This document shows, in pieces, positions 36,483-44,450 of a stretch of DNA of 64,000 nucleotides. The position numbers and the translations under genes were made by a program. The notes under the pieces were generated by a model. That model saw only the letters and a list, made by a program, of their open reading frames with translations, was not told the DNA's origin and searched no databases. Position 1 is the stretch's first letter, and every line of letters begins with the position of its first letter. This DNA comes from Candidatus Ruminimicrobiellum bubulum (GTDB taxonomy: Bacteria > Elusimicrobiota > Endomicrobiia > Endomicrobiales > Endomicrobiaceae), in contig JAGCCP010000055.1 of the NCBI GenBank assembly GCA_017651625.1, positions 1 through 64,000 of the forward strand. The letters are read 5' to 3'.

Positions 36483-37963
36483 GTTGCTTTAAACATATTA
36501 TCTTTTCCCAAAATATTTGACGGGTCAAGAGATAACTTAAATTTTCTCATTTCTTCTATACCTTCTTTACCCAACATTGCAAGTAAAAAAGGATGCTTTA
36601 CTTTACCTATACCGTGTTCGGCGGTAACAGTTCCGCCCAAACTTACGGCTTTCTGTGCTATTTCGAGATAAATTTTTCTGCACTTTTCATATTCTTCTTT
36701 TGTTGAAGCAATAATGTTTGCATGTAAATGGCTTTCGCCTATATGTCCGAAAGTTAAATTGAAAAGTTTATTTTCATTAAATTTTTGTTCGCAAAAATAA
36801 ATCATTTCGTGTAACTTATCGTGCGGAACGGCAACATCCGTTCCGACTTTCGGAATTTTATTCTTTTTTACTATTTCGTTTACAACTTCCGGAATTTTAT
36901 GCCTGAATATTCTGAATTCTTCCTGTTCTTTAGCATTTGATGCAAACCAAACGTTATCTGTATTTATTCCGTATTTTTCTATAATATTTATCCACTTTTC
37001 CATTAAAGTATCGTAAGATTCTTTTGTACAATCTTGTTCAAATAAAATTCCTGAATCCACATTTTCTGGTATAATCGGATAATAAGGTTTAATTAAATTA
37101 AGTGCATTCTTATCAAAATATTCTACCGACATTGCATTTATATCGATAGCACCTGCTCGTTTATTCTTTTCCGAAAGTTCTCTTACTTCTTTTACGAAAT
37201 CCCAAGATTTTTCTTTTTTGTCAAAAAATATTATTCCGCCGAACAACATTTCAAAAGGTCTTATTAGAATGAGTTCCGCGGAAATTATTACTCCGAGTGT
37301 ACCTTCATGTCCTATAAAAACATCAATCAAATCCGCATTTTTATAATTGTAATACCCTGCGGCATTTTTTATGTGCGGCAAATTATATTTCGGTAATTGC
37401 AATTTTTTCGTTCCTAAATTTGTTTTTAATATGACGGTTCCGTTATCATCGGCAAAAGTTTCGCCTCTTTTGATTTTTGCAAAAGATCCGTCACAAAAAA
37501 CTATTTCTATTGCGTTTATATATTTTCTTGTTGTTCCGTACTTAAACCCTCTGCCTCCGGACGCATCCGTTGAAATGTTCCCGCCGATAGTTGCATTTTT
37601 TTCCGTAGGATCCGGTGCATACATCCAACCGTTTTCTAAAACATAACTTTTTATTTGATTTACTATTGCACCGCTACCGACGGTTATCAATGCTTTATCT
37701 TTAGATATTTCTTGAATTTTTCCTATAGAATTAAACTTTTCCGTAGATAAAATTACTCCACCGTAAGCAAGACATCCGCCTGTCACACCCGTACATCCCG
37801 CAGCTACTGTTACGGGGATTTTTTTATCGGAGCATTCTTTTAATAAACCGGAAACATCTTCTCTTGTTTCCGGAATAAAAAGTTTATCTGCATTTGCACC
37901 GATCATTCCCGAAGCATCTTCCAAATAATGATTAAATGTATCTTTGTCTGTTTTAATAATCAT
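36473..37963 (-). CDS. FAD-linked oxidase, GlcD / D-lactate dehydrogenase-like
   Basis: 496 residues. The FAD-binding domain (vanillyl-alcohol-oxidase fold) reads KKIPVTVAAGCTGVTGGC, PDPTEKNATIGGNISTDASG and GTTRKYINAIEIV. The C-terminal oxidase domain has TFGHIGESHLHANI and GGTVTAEHGIGKVKHPFL, the substrate and flavin contacts of the GlcD/Dld group. It oxidises a 2-hydroxy acid (glycolate or D-lactate are the usual substrates) to the 2-oxo acid; no GlcE/GlcF or LutB-like partner is adjacent. The 3' end is embedded in an intergenic repeat, which supplies the final Glu-Asp-stop codons. Confidence 0.87.
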   Translation of the reverse strand: MIIKTDKDTFNHYLEDASGMIGANADKLFIPETREDVSGLLKECSDKKIPVTVAAGCTGVTGGCLAYGGVILSTEKFNSIGKIQEISKDKALITVGSGAIVNQIKSYVLENGWMYAPDPTEKNATIGGNISTDASGGRGFKYGTTRKYINAIEIVFCDGSFAKIKRGETFADDNGTVILKTNLGTKKLQLPKYNLPHIKNAAGYYNYKNADLIDVFIGHEGTLGVIISAELILIRPFEMLFGGIIFFDKKEKSWDFVKEVRELSEKNKRAGAIDINAMSVEYFDKNALNLIKPYYPIIPENVDSGILFEQDCTKESYDTLMEKWINIIEKYGINTDNVWFASNAKEQEEFRIFRHKIPEVVNEIVKKNKIPKVGTDVAVPHDKLHEMIYFCEQKFNENKLFNLTFGHIGESHLHANIIASTKEEYEKCRKIYLEIAQKAVSLGGTVTAEHGIGKVKHPFLLAMLGKEGIEEMRKFKLSLDPSNILGKDNMFKATED

Positions 37964-38297
37964 GCCCGTATTATACCATTTTTTTGTTTTTTCTTCTTTT
38001 TAATATTTTTAAATTTTCATTTGAAAAGCACAATTAAAGCTGTCTATGAGTGTAGAAAAATTTAGAGTAAAAAACTATAAATCAAAAAAGCTTTTTAGTG
38101 CGAACATGATTGAAGATTTTTCCGTTACATTAGGCAGCTAGGAAAAATCAAGTTGGAGCACGGCTTTAAATTTTTCAAACGAATAGCTTTAGTGCTTGAA
38201 AATGAGAAATTTAAAAAATTATCTTTTCCTCTCTGTACATTGCCGTTTTCTCTCCAATTTAATATAATAAACAACAGCAATTATTTTAGGGGTATAT
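37964..38297. other. Intergenic stretch (334 bp) between divergent genes
   Basis: No convincing gene. It contains a perfect 9-bp inverted repeat GATTTTTCC/GGAAAAATC around 38113-38150, a second AT-rich fold-back near 38173-38220, and the def promoter at its right end. A 31-codon open frame at 38046-38141 lacks an SD. The structured middle (38030-38220) could be a small RNA or a decayed sequence; I cannot assign it. Confidence 0.4.
38240..38268 (+). promoter_or_regulatory. Promoter for def-fmt
   Basis: TTGCCG (38240-38245), 17-nt spacer, perfect TATAAT (38263-38268), about 30 nt upstream of the def ATG, which has an AGGGG SD. Confidence 0.75.
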
Positions 38298-38807
38298 ATG
38301 GCAATTTTAAAAATAGTGAAATACGGTGATCCCGTACTAAGAAAAAAAACAGCACCGATAACGGAAATTAATGACGATATTATACAATTGTCACAAGATA
38401 TGTTGGAAACAATGTATGCCGCTCCCGGTGTAGGTCTTGCAGGACCTCAAGTCGGTGTTTCTTTACAAATTTGCGTTATAGATATTGTTCCGGAAGGGAA
38501 AAGAAATCCTATAGTTTTAATAAATCCGAAAGTCTTATCGGGGGAAAACAAAGTTGAATTGGAAGAAGGTTGCTTGTCTTTCCCGAAAATTTATGAAAAA
38601 GTAAGAAGATGGGACAAAGTTCGAGTAGAATATACCGATTTAAAAGGGAATTTAAAAGAAGTTGAAGTTGAAGGCTTTTTAGCTAAAGCTTTTCAACATG
38701 AAATAGATCATCTTAACGGTAAAGTTTTCATAGATTATCTTCCGGATTGGAAAAGAAAACTCGTTGAAAAAGAAATAAGAAGAAGGAAGAAAGGGAAAAC
38801 CTGGTGA
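38298..38807 (+). CDS. def: Peptide deformylase
   Basis: 169 residues with the three deformylase motifs: GVGLAGPQVGV (motif 1), EEGCLSFP (motif 2, metal-ligand Cys) and QHEIDHLNG (motif 3, HExxH). Removes the N-formyl group from nascent proteins, with Fe2+ as the usual metal. Its stop overlaps the fmt start by 4 nt. The C-terminal tail is Lys/Arg-rich. Confidence 0.97.
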   Translation: MAILKIVKYGDPVLRKKTAPITEINDDIIQLSQDMLETMYAAPGVGLAGPQVGVSLQICVIDIVPEGKRNPIVLINPKVLSGENKVELEEGCLSFPKIYEKVRRWDKVRVEYTDLKGNLKEVEVEGFLAKAFQHEIDHLNGKVFIDYLPDWKRKLVEKEIRRRKKGKTW

Positions 38808-39742
38808 AAATAATATTTTTCGGAACAGCAAACATTTCCAAATATTTTTTGGAAAATATAGATGCTAAGCATGAAACAACAGCAGTTATTACTATGTGCG
38901 ATAAGCCCGTAGGGAGATCAAACAAAATAAAACCTCCTGCAGTAAAAGAATATGCCATAGAAAAAAATATTCCATATATACAAGTCGATAAATTTAACGA
39001 TGAAATTGCACAACAAATAAAGAATTTCAATGCTGACGTTGGTGTAGTTGTATCTTTTGGTAAAATTATTCCTGAAAAAGTCTTTACATTGCCTAAATAC
39101 GGTTGTTTCAATATACATTTTTCGTTACTTCCTAAATATAGAGGAGCATCTCCCGTTCAACAAGCTTTAATAGATGGTTGTACAAAAACAGGAGTTACTG
39201 CTTTTTATATTGAAAAAGGATTAGATACCGGAAATATTTTGGTGCAGAAAGAATTAGATATAGATATTAAAGATACTTCGGAAACTTTATTCGATAAGTT
39301 GAATGTTTTAGGTATCAAAGTAATGAATGATGCCTTAGATTTACTTGATAGCGGAAACTGTTTAGCTGGAAAACAGGAAGGAGAACCTTCTTTTTGTTCT
39401 GTATTTACAAAAGAAAACGGAAAAATAGATTGGAACAAATCCGCAACAGAGATATATAATTTGTATAGAGGCCTTTATTTGTGGCCGAAAATATTTTGTA
39501 CTATTGGTGACGGTAGAATGTCGGGGAAAATGTTAAAAATATTGGAATGCAGTGTAGATAAAGACTTGTCAAATAAACAGCCCGGAACTATACTTGAAAT
39601 AAAGAAAGGTTTGGGGTTTACCGTAAAGTGCGGTAAAGATGCTTTATTTGTAACAAAAGTTCAGCCTGAAAGTAAGGCACAAATGACTGCTTTTGATTTT
39701 GTAAACGGAGCGCAAATTAAGGTTGGAAGTTTGCTTTTGTAA
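38804..39742 (+). CDS. fmt: Methionyl-tRNA formyltransferase
   Basis: 312 residues. The catalytic formyl-transfer region is seen as GCFNIHFSLLPKYRGASPVQ (Asn-His pair plus SLLPKYRG) and TGVTAFYIEKGLDTGNIL (the downstream Asp). A C-terminal OB-like domain starts at about residue 207 (GKIDWNKSATEIYNLYRGL). Formylates initiator Met-tRNA with 10-formyl-tetrahydrofolate, pairing functionally with def and with the folate cyclo-ligase encoded 1 kb downstream. Confidence 0.96.
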   Translation: MKIIFFGTANISKYFLENIDAKHETTAVITMCDKPVGRSNKIKPPAVKEYAIEKNIPYIQVDKFNDEIAQQIKNFNADVGVVVSFGKIIPEKVFTLPKYGCFNIHFSLLPKYRGASPVQQALIDGCTKTGVTAFYIEKGLDTGNILVQKELDIDIKDTSETLFDKLNVLGIKVMNDALDLLDSGNCLAGKQEGEPSFCSVFTKENGKIDWNKSATEIYNLYRGLYLWPKIFCTIGDGRMSGKMLKILECSVDKDLSNKQPGTILEIKKGLGFTVKCGKDALFVTKVQPESKAQMTAFDFVNGAQIKVGSLLL

Positions 39743-39781
39743 AAAATCAATAAATTATTGATAAATTAAATATTTTTTTGC

Positions 39782-39810
39782 TTGACAATGTTAACAACTT
39801 TTTATATCAT
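39782..39810 (+). promoter_or_regulatory. Promoter for the ZapB-like/zapA pair, leaderless geometry
   Basis: TTGACA (39782-39787), 17-nt spacer, TATCAT (39805-39810). The first ATG follows only 5 nt after the -10 (39816), so the mRNA should begin at or within a base or two of the start codon; no SD exists. Confidence 0.75.
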
Positions 39811-39815
39811 AAATT

Positions 39816-40058
39816 ATGGAAAAAATTGACGAATCTTTATATGATGTAATAAAGAAAAAGTTGTCTAAACTGAAGAAAGAATATAATGATTTGAAAGAAA
39901 AAAATTCTAAGTTGGAAGTTGAAAGAGATTTCCTTAATAAAGAAATAAAGAAGTTAAAAGAAAAAAATTTAGAATTGTTAAGTTTTCAGGACAAGCAGAA
40001 GAAAATTGCCCATAAAATAAAAAAAGTTTTAAATAAAATAGAGAGTATAAGTTTATAA
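39816..40058 (+). CDS. Small coiled-coil protein, ZapB-like position
   Basis: 80 residues, nearly all predicted coiled coil: heptads run through LKKEYNDLKEKNSKLEVERD and KKLKEKNLELLSFQDKQKK. It is highly charged with no cysteine and no membrane segment. Its place directly before zapA (1-nt overlap) and its size match ZapB-like or FtsB-like helpers of the divisome; I do not recognise a specific family. Only the first codon is Met, so the ATG at 39816 is the only canonical start, and it appears leaderless. Confidence 0.65.
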   Translation: MEKIDESLYDVIKKKLSKLKKEYNDLKEKNSKLEVERDFLNKEIKKLKEKNLELLSFQDKQKKIAHKIKKVLNKIESISL

Positions 40059-40348
40059 TGGTAAACATAAATACAAAAATAATGGGTACGTCCGTTAATA
40101 TCATTGACAATGAAACAACAGAATTCGATGCGAATTGTGCTGTTGAGTTGGCAAATAAAATATATGAGCAGGTACAAAAAGAACATAGTGATATCTTTGA
40201 TACAGGTGTATTAAGGGCAATCGCTATTTTCAAAATTGTTTTGGAATTACAAACAATTAAGGGTAAACAAGAAGTATTTTTAGATACAAATACTAAAAGG
40301 ATGAATGAGTTGATCAAGTTGGTAGATTCTATGGATTTACCGATTTAA
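40058..40348 (+). CDS. zapA: Cell division protein ZapA-like
   Basis: 96 residues. The N-terminal beta segment VNINTKIMGTSVNI resembles the ZapA opening, and it is followed by helices, with DTGVLRAIAIFKIVLELQT resembling the second-helix segment LRAAALNIAYEL of ZapA. ZapA cross-links FtsZ filaments at the division ring. The downstream context (6S RNA candidate, then 5-formyltetrahydrofolate cyclo-ligase) is the order zapA-ssrS-fau known from proteobacteria, which supports the call. Confidence 0.75.
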   Translation: MVNINTKIMGTSVNIIDNETTEFDANCAVELANKIYEQVQKEHSDIFDTGVLRAIAIFKIVLELQTIKGKQEVFLDTNTKRMNELIKLVDSMDLPI

Positions 40349-40374
40349 CATATAGATCTTATATAAAAACCATA

Positions 40375-40536
40375 TACCCTGCATTGTTGGTGATTCTTAG
40401 TTAGAGTATTTATTCCGATGAAGTTCTTTAGGAGAAAATACATGCGAGTTATGCAAATTAGCATAAACCATGTTTCTCACTTGTAAAAAAGGGCTTTAAA
40501 TACCTAACAGACACGGCAAGTGCGGGGGTTTTCTTT
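40375..40536 (+). ncRNA. ssrS: 6S RNA candidate
   Basis: Between zapA and the folate cyclo-ligase gene, about 160 nt. The ends pair: CCCTGCATT (40378-40386) with AGTGCGGGG (about 40519-40527, wobble included), a closing stem like that of 6S RNA. The middle is AT-rich with a short inner hairpin (TTATGCAAATTAGCATAA, 40448-40465) and unpaired stretches that could form the promoter-like bubble. A T-run (TTTTCTTTTTT) after the 3' arm gives a terminator. The genomic position is that of ssrS in proteobacteria. Exact ends are estimates. 6S RNA binds sigma70 RNA polymerase in stationary phase. Confidence 0.72.
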
Positions 40537-40602
40537 TTTATAGTAGTTATTTTAAAATATAAAAATATGTTTTTTCGTATAAAAATTACGAGGTAAAAAC
40601 TA

Positions 40603-41205
40603 ATGAAAGAATTACAAAATTCAGAAAAAAGTAAGATGAGATACGATTATCTGAAAATCAGAGATAGGTTAGAGCCGACTCTAAGGTTTGCTTACAGCAA
40701 TATAATCTTATCAAGAATTAAAAAATTGAAAGAGTATCAAGATTCGCAGATAGTTATGTTTTATTTGTCTTACGGTTCGGAAGTTGTTACGGATGCAATG
40801 ATAAACGACTTTTTGTTGGATGGTAAAGAAGTTGCTGTTCCGGTAATACAAAATCCGGGTGATGGTATGATGACGGCGGTTAAAATTAATAAACTTGAAG
40901 ATTGCTTTGAAAAAGTTTATGGAATCAGACAACCTGAATTCAATGAAGATGAAGTAGTAGCCAAAGAAGATATTGATTTGATTTTTGTTCCGGGAATAGT
41001 TTTTGATACCAGCGGGTACAGAGTTGGTTACGGAAAAGGTTATTACGACAGATGGCTTGAAGGAACGGATATTTCAAAAAGAATAGGTTTAGCATTTGAA
41101 ATACAGTTAATAGATAAAATACCGAACGGGAAATATGATTTGCCCGTGGGTAGAATAATAACTGAAAAAAGAATGATAGATGTTTCTAAATTTTATAAAA
41201 AATAA
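40603..41205 (+). CDS. 5-formyltetrahydrofolate cyclo-ligase
   Basis: 200 residues. The N-terminal basic segment (KSKMRYDYLKIRDRL), substrate-site IVMFYLSYGSEVVTD, and the signature VPGIVFDTSGYRVGYGKGYYDR are typical; GYGKGYYDR is the ATP/phosphate-binding loop. Converts 5-formyl- to 5,10-methenyl-tetrahydrofolate using ATP. Bacterial names are ygfA, fau or mthfs. It follows the 6S RNA candidate, as in enterobacteria. The ATG has a GAGG SD. Confidence 0.95.
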   Translation: MKELQNSEKSKMRYDYLKIRDRLEPTLRFAYSNIILSRIKKLKEYQDSQIVMFYLSYGSEVVTDAMINDFLLDGKEVAVPVIQNPGDGMMTAVKINKLEDCFEKVYGIRQPEFNEDEVVAKEDIDLIFVPGIVFDTSGYRVGYGKGYYDRWLEGTDISKRIGLAFEIQLIDKIPNGKYDLPVGRIITEKRMIDVSKFYKK

Positions 41206-41233
41206 TTTTATATATAAAAGGGGAGCTTAGATT

Positions 41234-42787
41234 ATGGATATAATTCTTATATCTGGTTGTATTGCAATAGGTTTTATAGTGGGTTTTATTTTAAGGTATG
41301 TGTTTGCAAAGTTTGATGCAAATTCGGTAGAACAAAGAGCGGACAATATAATTAATGAAGCCAAAATAAAAGGTGATGCAAAAGCAAAAGAAATTATAAT
41401 GGCTGCAAGAGATAATGCCGACAAAGAAAGAAGAGAAGCAGAAAAAGAAATAAAAGAAAGAAAAGTTGAAATTCAAAATACGGAAAAAAGATTAAATCAA
41501 AGAGAGGATAACCTTGATAGAAAAATGGATTCTCTTGATAAAAAGGAGAGAGATTTACAGCAGAAAGAAAAAAATATAGAAACTAAAGAAAAGACCGTAG
41601 AACAGAAAATTTCCGAAGTGAAACAAATAAAAAATGAACAAAAAACTATTTTGGAAAAACTTTCCGGTCTTACAAGAGAAGAAGCAAAAGAAAGATTAGT
41701 GAAAGAAATGGTTGATGAAGCAAAGAGAGATGCAGCAATTTTGGGACAGAGAATAGAACAGGAAACAAGAGATAATGCCAACAAAAAAGCAAAAGAAATC
41801 CTTTCTATTGCTATTCAAAAAGTTGCTGCAGATCACACTGTTGATACGACAACATCTACCGTTCAAATTCCCAATGATGAAATAAAAGGAAGAATTATCG
41901 GTAGAGAAGGCAGAAATATTAAAGCATTCGAACAAGCAACGGGTGTAGATTTAATTATAGACGATACTCCGGAAGCCATTACTATTTCGGCTTTTGACGG
42001 TGTAAGAAGATTCGTTGCTAAAAAAGCTTTGGAAAAACTTATTGCCGACGGAAGAATTCATCCTGCAAGAATTGAAGAAGTTGTTCAAAAAATGCAGAAA
42101 GAAGTTGAAGATATGATAAAAGAAACCGGTGAACAAGCTGCGATAGATTCCGGTGTTCCCGGATTACATCCTGAAATCATTAAGTTGTTGGGAAGATTGA
42201 AATTCAGAACTTCTTACGGTCAGAACCAATTACAACATACGCTTGAAGTTACTTGGCTTGCAGGTGCAATTGCCGGTGAACTCGGACTTGATGTAACATT
42301 CTGTAAAAAAGCCGGTCTTATGCATGATATCGGTAAAGCAGTTGATCACGAAGTTGAAGGAACTCATCATCAAATTTCCGCGGAACTTGCAAAGAAATAC
42401 GGTGAATCTCCGAAGATGATAAATGCTATCCTTGCTCACCATGAAGGTTTTGCGGAGCCGCAAAGTCCCGAAGCTTTTGTTATTATAGCCGCAGATGCAA
42501 TTTCTGCTGCAAGACCGGGTGCAAGAAGAGAAACTATAGAAAATTATCTTAAGAGACTTGAAAAACTTGAAGCTGTAGCAAAAGAATTTAAAGGTGTATC
42601 AAGTGCTTATGCAATACAAGCGGGAAGAGAAGTAAGAATATTGGTTGAACCTGAAAATATAGACGATACACAATCACAAGTATTGGCACATGATATAGCA
42701 AAGAAAATTGAAAACGAGTTGGAATATCCGGGTCAAATAAAAGTTACTGTTATAAGAGAAGTAAGAGCACAAGACGTGGCAAAATAA
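41234..42787 (+). CDS. rny: Ribonuclease Y
   Basis: 517 residues in the RNase Y order: one N-terminal membrane helix ([20 protein letters not shown]), a long coiled coil (about 30-190), a KH domain ([19 protein letters not shown]) and an HD domain ([18 protein letters not shown]) with [10 protein letters not shown]-like C-terminal region. It starts bulk mRNA decay by endonucleolytic cleavage at the membrane. The ATG follows GGGAG. A palindrome overlaps its stop codon and a composite repeat separates it from xseA. Confidence 0.96.
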   Translation: MDIILISGCIAIGFIVGFILRYVFAKFDANSVEQRADNIINEAKIKGDAKAKEIIMAARDNADKERREAEKEIKERKVEIQNTEKRLNQREDNLDRKMDSLDKKERDLQQKEKNIETKEKTVEQKISEVKQIKNEQKTILEKLSGLTREEAKERLVKEMVDEAKRDAAILGQRIEQETRDNANKKAKEILSIAIQKVAADHTVDTTTSTVQIPNDEIKGRIIGREGRNIKAFEQATGVDLIIDDTPEAITISAFDGVRRFVAKKALEKLIADGRIHPARIEEVVQKMQKEVEDMIKETGEQAAIDSGVPGLHPEIIKLLGRLKFRTSYGQNQLQHTLEVTWLAGAIAGELGLDVTFCKKAGLMHDIGKAVDHEVEGTHHQISAELAKKYGESPKMINAILAHHEGFAEPQSPEAFVIIAADAISAARPGARRETIENYLKRLEKLEAVAKEFKGVSSAYAIQAGREVRILVEPENIDDTQSQVLAHDIAKKIENELEYPGQIKVTVIREVRAQDVAK

Positions 42788-42960
42788 AATTTTTGCTTGG
42801 CAAAAATTTTAGAAGAATAGAAGATTAGAAGAATAGAAGATTAGAGGAAAAAAGGAATTTTAAATAACAACAAAATTTGCAAAGCAAATTTTACATTTGA
42901 GCTTCCAATCATCCAATCTTCCAATCATCCAATCTTCAAAAAAATCCGTAGGATTTTTTT
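42786..42960. repeat. Composite repeat element with two inner and flanking palindromes
   Basis: Three palindromes are visible: 42786-42810 (11-bp stem, TTG loop), 42872-42892 (9-bp stem, AAA loop) and 42938-42960 (10-bp stem, GTA loop). Around the middle one lie a left tract of AGAAGATT/AGAAGAAT units and a right tract of CCAATCTTC/CCAATCATC units, the approximate complement, so 42811-42937 folds back on itself. The whole 127-bp unit is strongly similar to 62426-62551. The last palindrome ends one base before the xseA ATG and contains its SD. Confidence 0.85.
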
Positions 42961-44196
42961 ATGGTTGATTTATTTGATTTTAAAAATAATGCCGAAGAAG
43001 AAAATGCTGATGACGGTAGATTGATTTATTCCGTTACTCAAATAAATAGTGAAATAAAAACTATTCTTGAGGATTCTTATCATTCTGTTTGGATTTGCGG
43101 TGAAATATCAGGCTTTAAAAAGTATTCTTCGGGTCATATGTATTTTAGTCTTAAAGATGAAAATTCACAGATTTCAGCCGTAATGTTTTCCGGCTATAAT
43201 CAGAAGTTAAAGTTTTCTTTGAAAGATGGTATGCAGGTTTTGGTGTATGGTAAAGTAACCGCATACGTAAATAGGGGAACATATCAAATACAAGTTTATC
43301 ATGTTGAAGAGAAAGGATTAGGTACTCTTCAGGAAGCATTTGAAAAGTTAAAGAAGAAATTGGCTGAAGAGGGATTATTTGATAGTTCTCATAAGAAAGA
43401 AATACCGTACATAGTTAATAGAATCGGAGTAGTAACATCGAAAGACGGAGCTGCTTTACATGATATATTGTCGGTTTTAGATAGAAGATTTTCTAATGTT
43501 GAAGTTTTAATATATCCCGTAAGAGTTCAGGGAGAAGAAGCAAAGTTTGAAATAGCAAATGCAATAAAGTATTTGAATGAGAATCATAAAGAACTCGATG
43601 TTTTACTTGTAGGCAGAGGTGGCGGTTCTTTGGAAGATTTGTGGGCTTTTAATGAAGAAATTGTTGCGAGAGCGATATATAACAGTGATATACCTATAAT
43701 TTCTTGTGTAGGTCATGAAGTGGATTTTACAATAGCTGATTTTGTCGCTGATTTAAGAGCACCTACACCATCGGTAGCAGCGGAAGTTGTCGCTAAAAGC
43801 AGAACCGATTTGGAAGAAAAACTTTCGATGATAAAAAGCAGAATGGTTAACAGTATAAAAAATATCGTTGAACTCTATGATGAAAAAGTTAAATTTTTTA
43901 AAAATTGCAGAGCGTTATCGAAACCTTACGAGATATATGAAGAAAAAATTCAATATATTGATGAATTAAATGAAAAGTTGATTTTTAATATAAACAATTT
44001 AATTTTAAGTAAGCAACAAAATTTAAAATTAAATGCACAGAAGTTGGATTTGTTGTCACCGTTAAAAACATTAAGCAGAGGATATTCTGTTTGTTTTAAA
44101 AACGGTAAAATTGTGAAAAAAGTAAACCAAGTTGGTAAAGACGATATTTTAGATGTTAATTTGTCCGACGGCAGTATAAAAACAAAAGTTATGTAA
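42961..44196 (+). CDS. xseA: Exodeoxyribonuclease VII large subunit
   Basis: 411 residues. The OB-fold N-terminus includes VWICGEISGFKKYSSGHMYF. The catalytic core has RIGVVTSKDGAALHDIL, LLVGRGGGSLEDLWAFNEE and PIISCVGHEVDFTIADFVADLRAPTPSVAAE, the nuclease signature. A shortened coiled-coil region follows and LSRGYSVCFKNGKI closes the protein. With XseB it degrades single-stranded DNA in repair. The only SD (GTAGGA) is inside the right arm of the upstream palindrome. Confidence 0.96.
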   Translation: MVDLFDFKNNAEEENADDGRLIYSVTQINSEIKTILEDSYHSVWICGEISGFKKYSSGHMYFSLKDENSQISAVMFSGYNQKLKFSLKDGMQVLVYGKVTAYVNRGTYQIQVYHVEEKGLGTLQEAFEKLKKKLAEEGLFDSSHKKEIPYIVNRIGVVTSKDGAALHDILSVLDRRFSNVEVLIYPVRVQGEEAKFEIANAIKYLNENHKELDVLLVGRGGGSLEDLWAFNEEIVARAIYNSDIPIISCVGHEVDFTIADFVADLRAPTPSVAAEVVAKSRTDLEEKLSMIKSRMVNSIKNIVELYDEKVKFFKNCRALSKPYEIYEEKIQYIDELNEKLIFNINNLILSKQQNLKLNAQKLDLLSPLKTLSRGYSVCFKNGKIVKKVNQVGKDDILDVNLSDGSIKTKVM

Positions 44197-44204
44197 GAGG
44201 AAAA

Positions 44205-44450
44205 ATGAAAAAAAATATAAGTTTTGAAGCTTCTTTAAAAAGATTGGAAACTATTGTAGACGAAATGGAAAATTCTCAACTTGATATAGATAAGGCAATG
44301 AAACTTTTTGAAGAGGGGATTTCTTTGGTAAATCAATGTTCTTCCAAACTTGATGAGACAAAGAAAAAAATAGAAATTCTTGTTGAAAAAAACGGCAAAC
44401 TCGAAAAAGAAAAATTTACGAAAAAAGAAGGAAACAATGAAGAAAAATAA
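44205..44450 (+). CDS. xseB: Exodeoxyribonuclease VII small subunit
   Basis: 81 residues with the XseB core FEASLKRLETIVDEMENSQ, LDIDKAMKLFEEGISLV and a helical, lysine-rich tail. Several copies coat the XseA coiled-coil arms. It follows xseA after 8 nt with a GAGG SD, and its 3' end overlaps the start of the prenyl transferase gene by 14 nt, the common xseA-xseB-ispA-dxs order. Confidence 0.92.
   Translation: MKKNISFEASLKRLETIVDEMENSQLDIDKAMKLFEEGISLVNQCSSKLDETKKKIEILVEKNGKLEKEKFTKKEGNNEEK

Noticed and set aside
38046-38141. 31-codon open frame in the GlcD/def gap
   Set aside because: No SD, no recognisable protein, and it overlaps a hairpin; treated as non-coding.
40375-40536. tmRNA or SRP RNA instead of 6S
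   Set aside because: No tRNA-like ends or tag frame, and no SRP Alu/GNAR tetraloop hairpin; position and closing stem fit 6S better.
42811-42937. CRISPR array
   Set aside because: The repeats are direct runs of about 9 bp with no spacers of uniform length and no cas genes in the window.
44380-44436. Longer start for the prenyl diphosphate synthase
   Set aside because: The added residues are Lys-rich sequence overlapping xseB; the SD lies before 44437.
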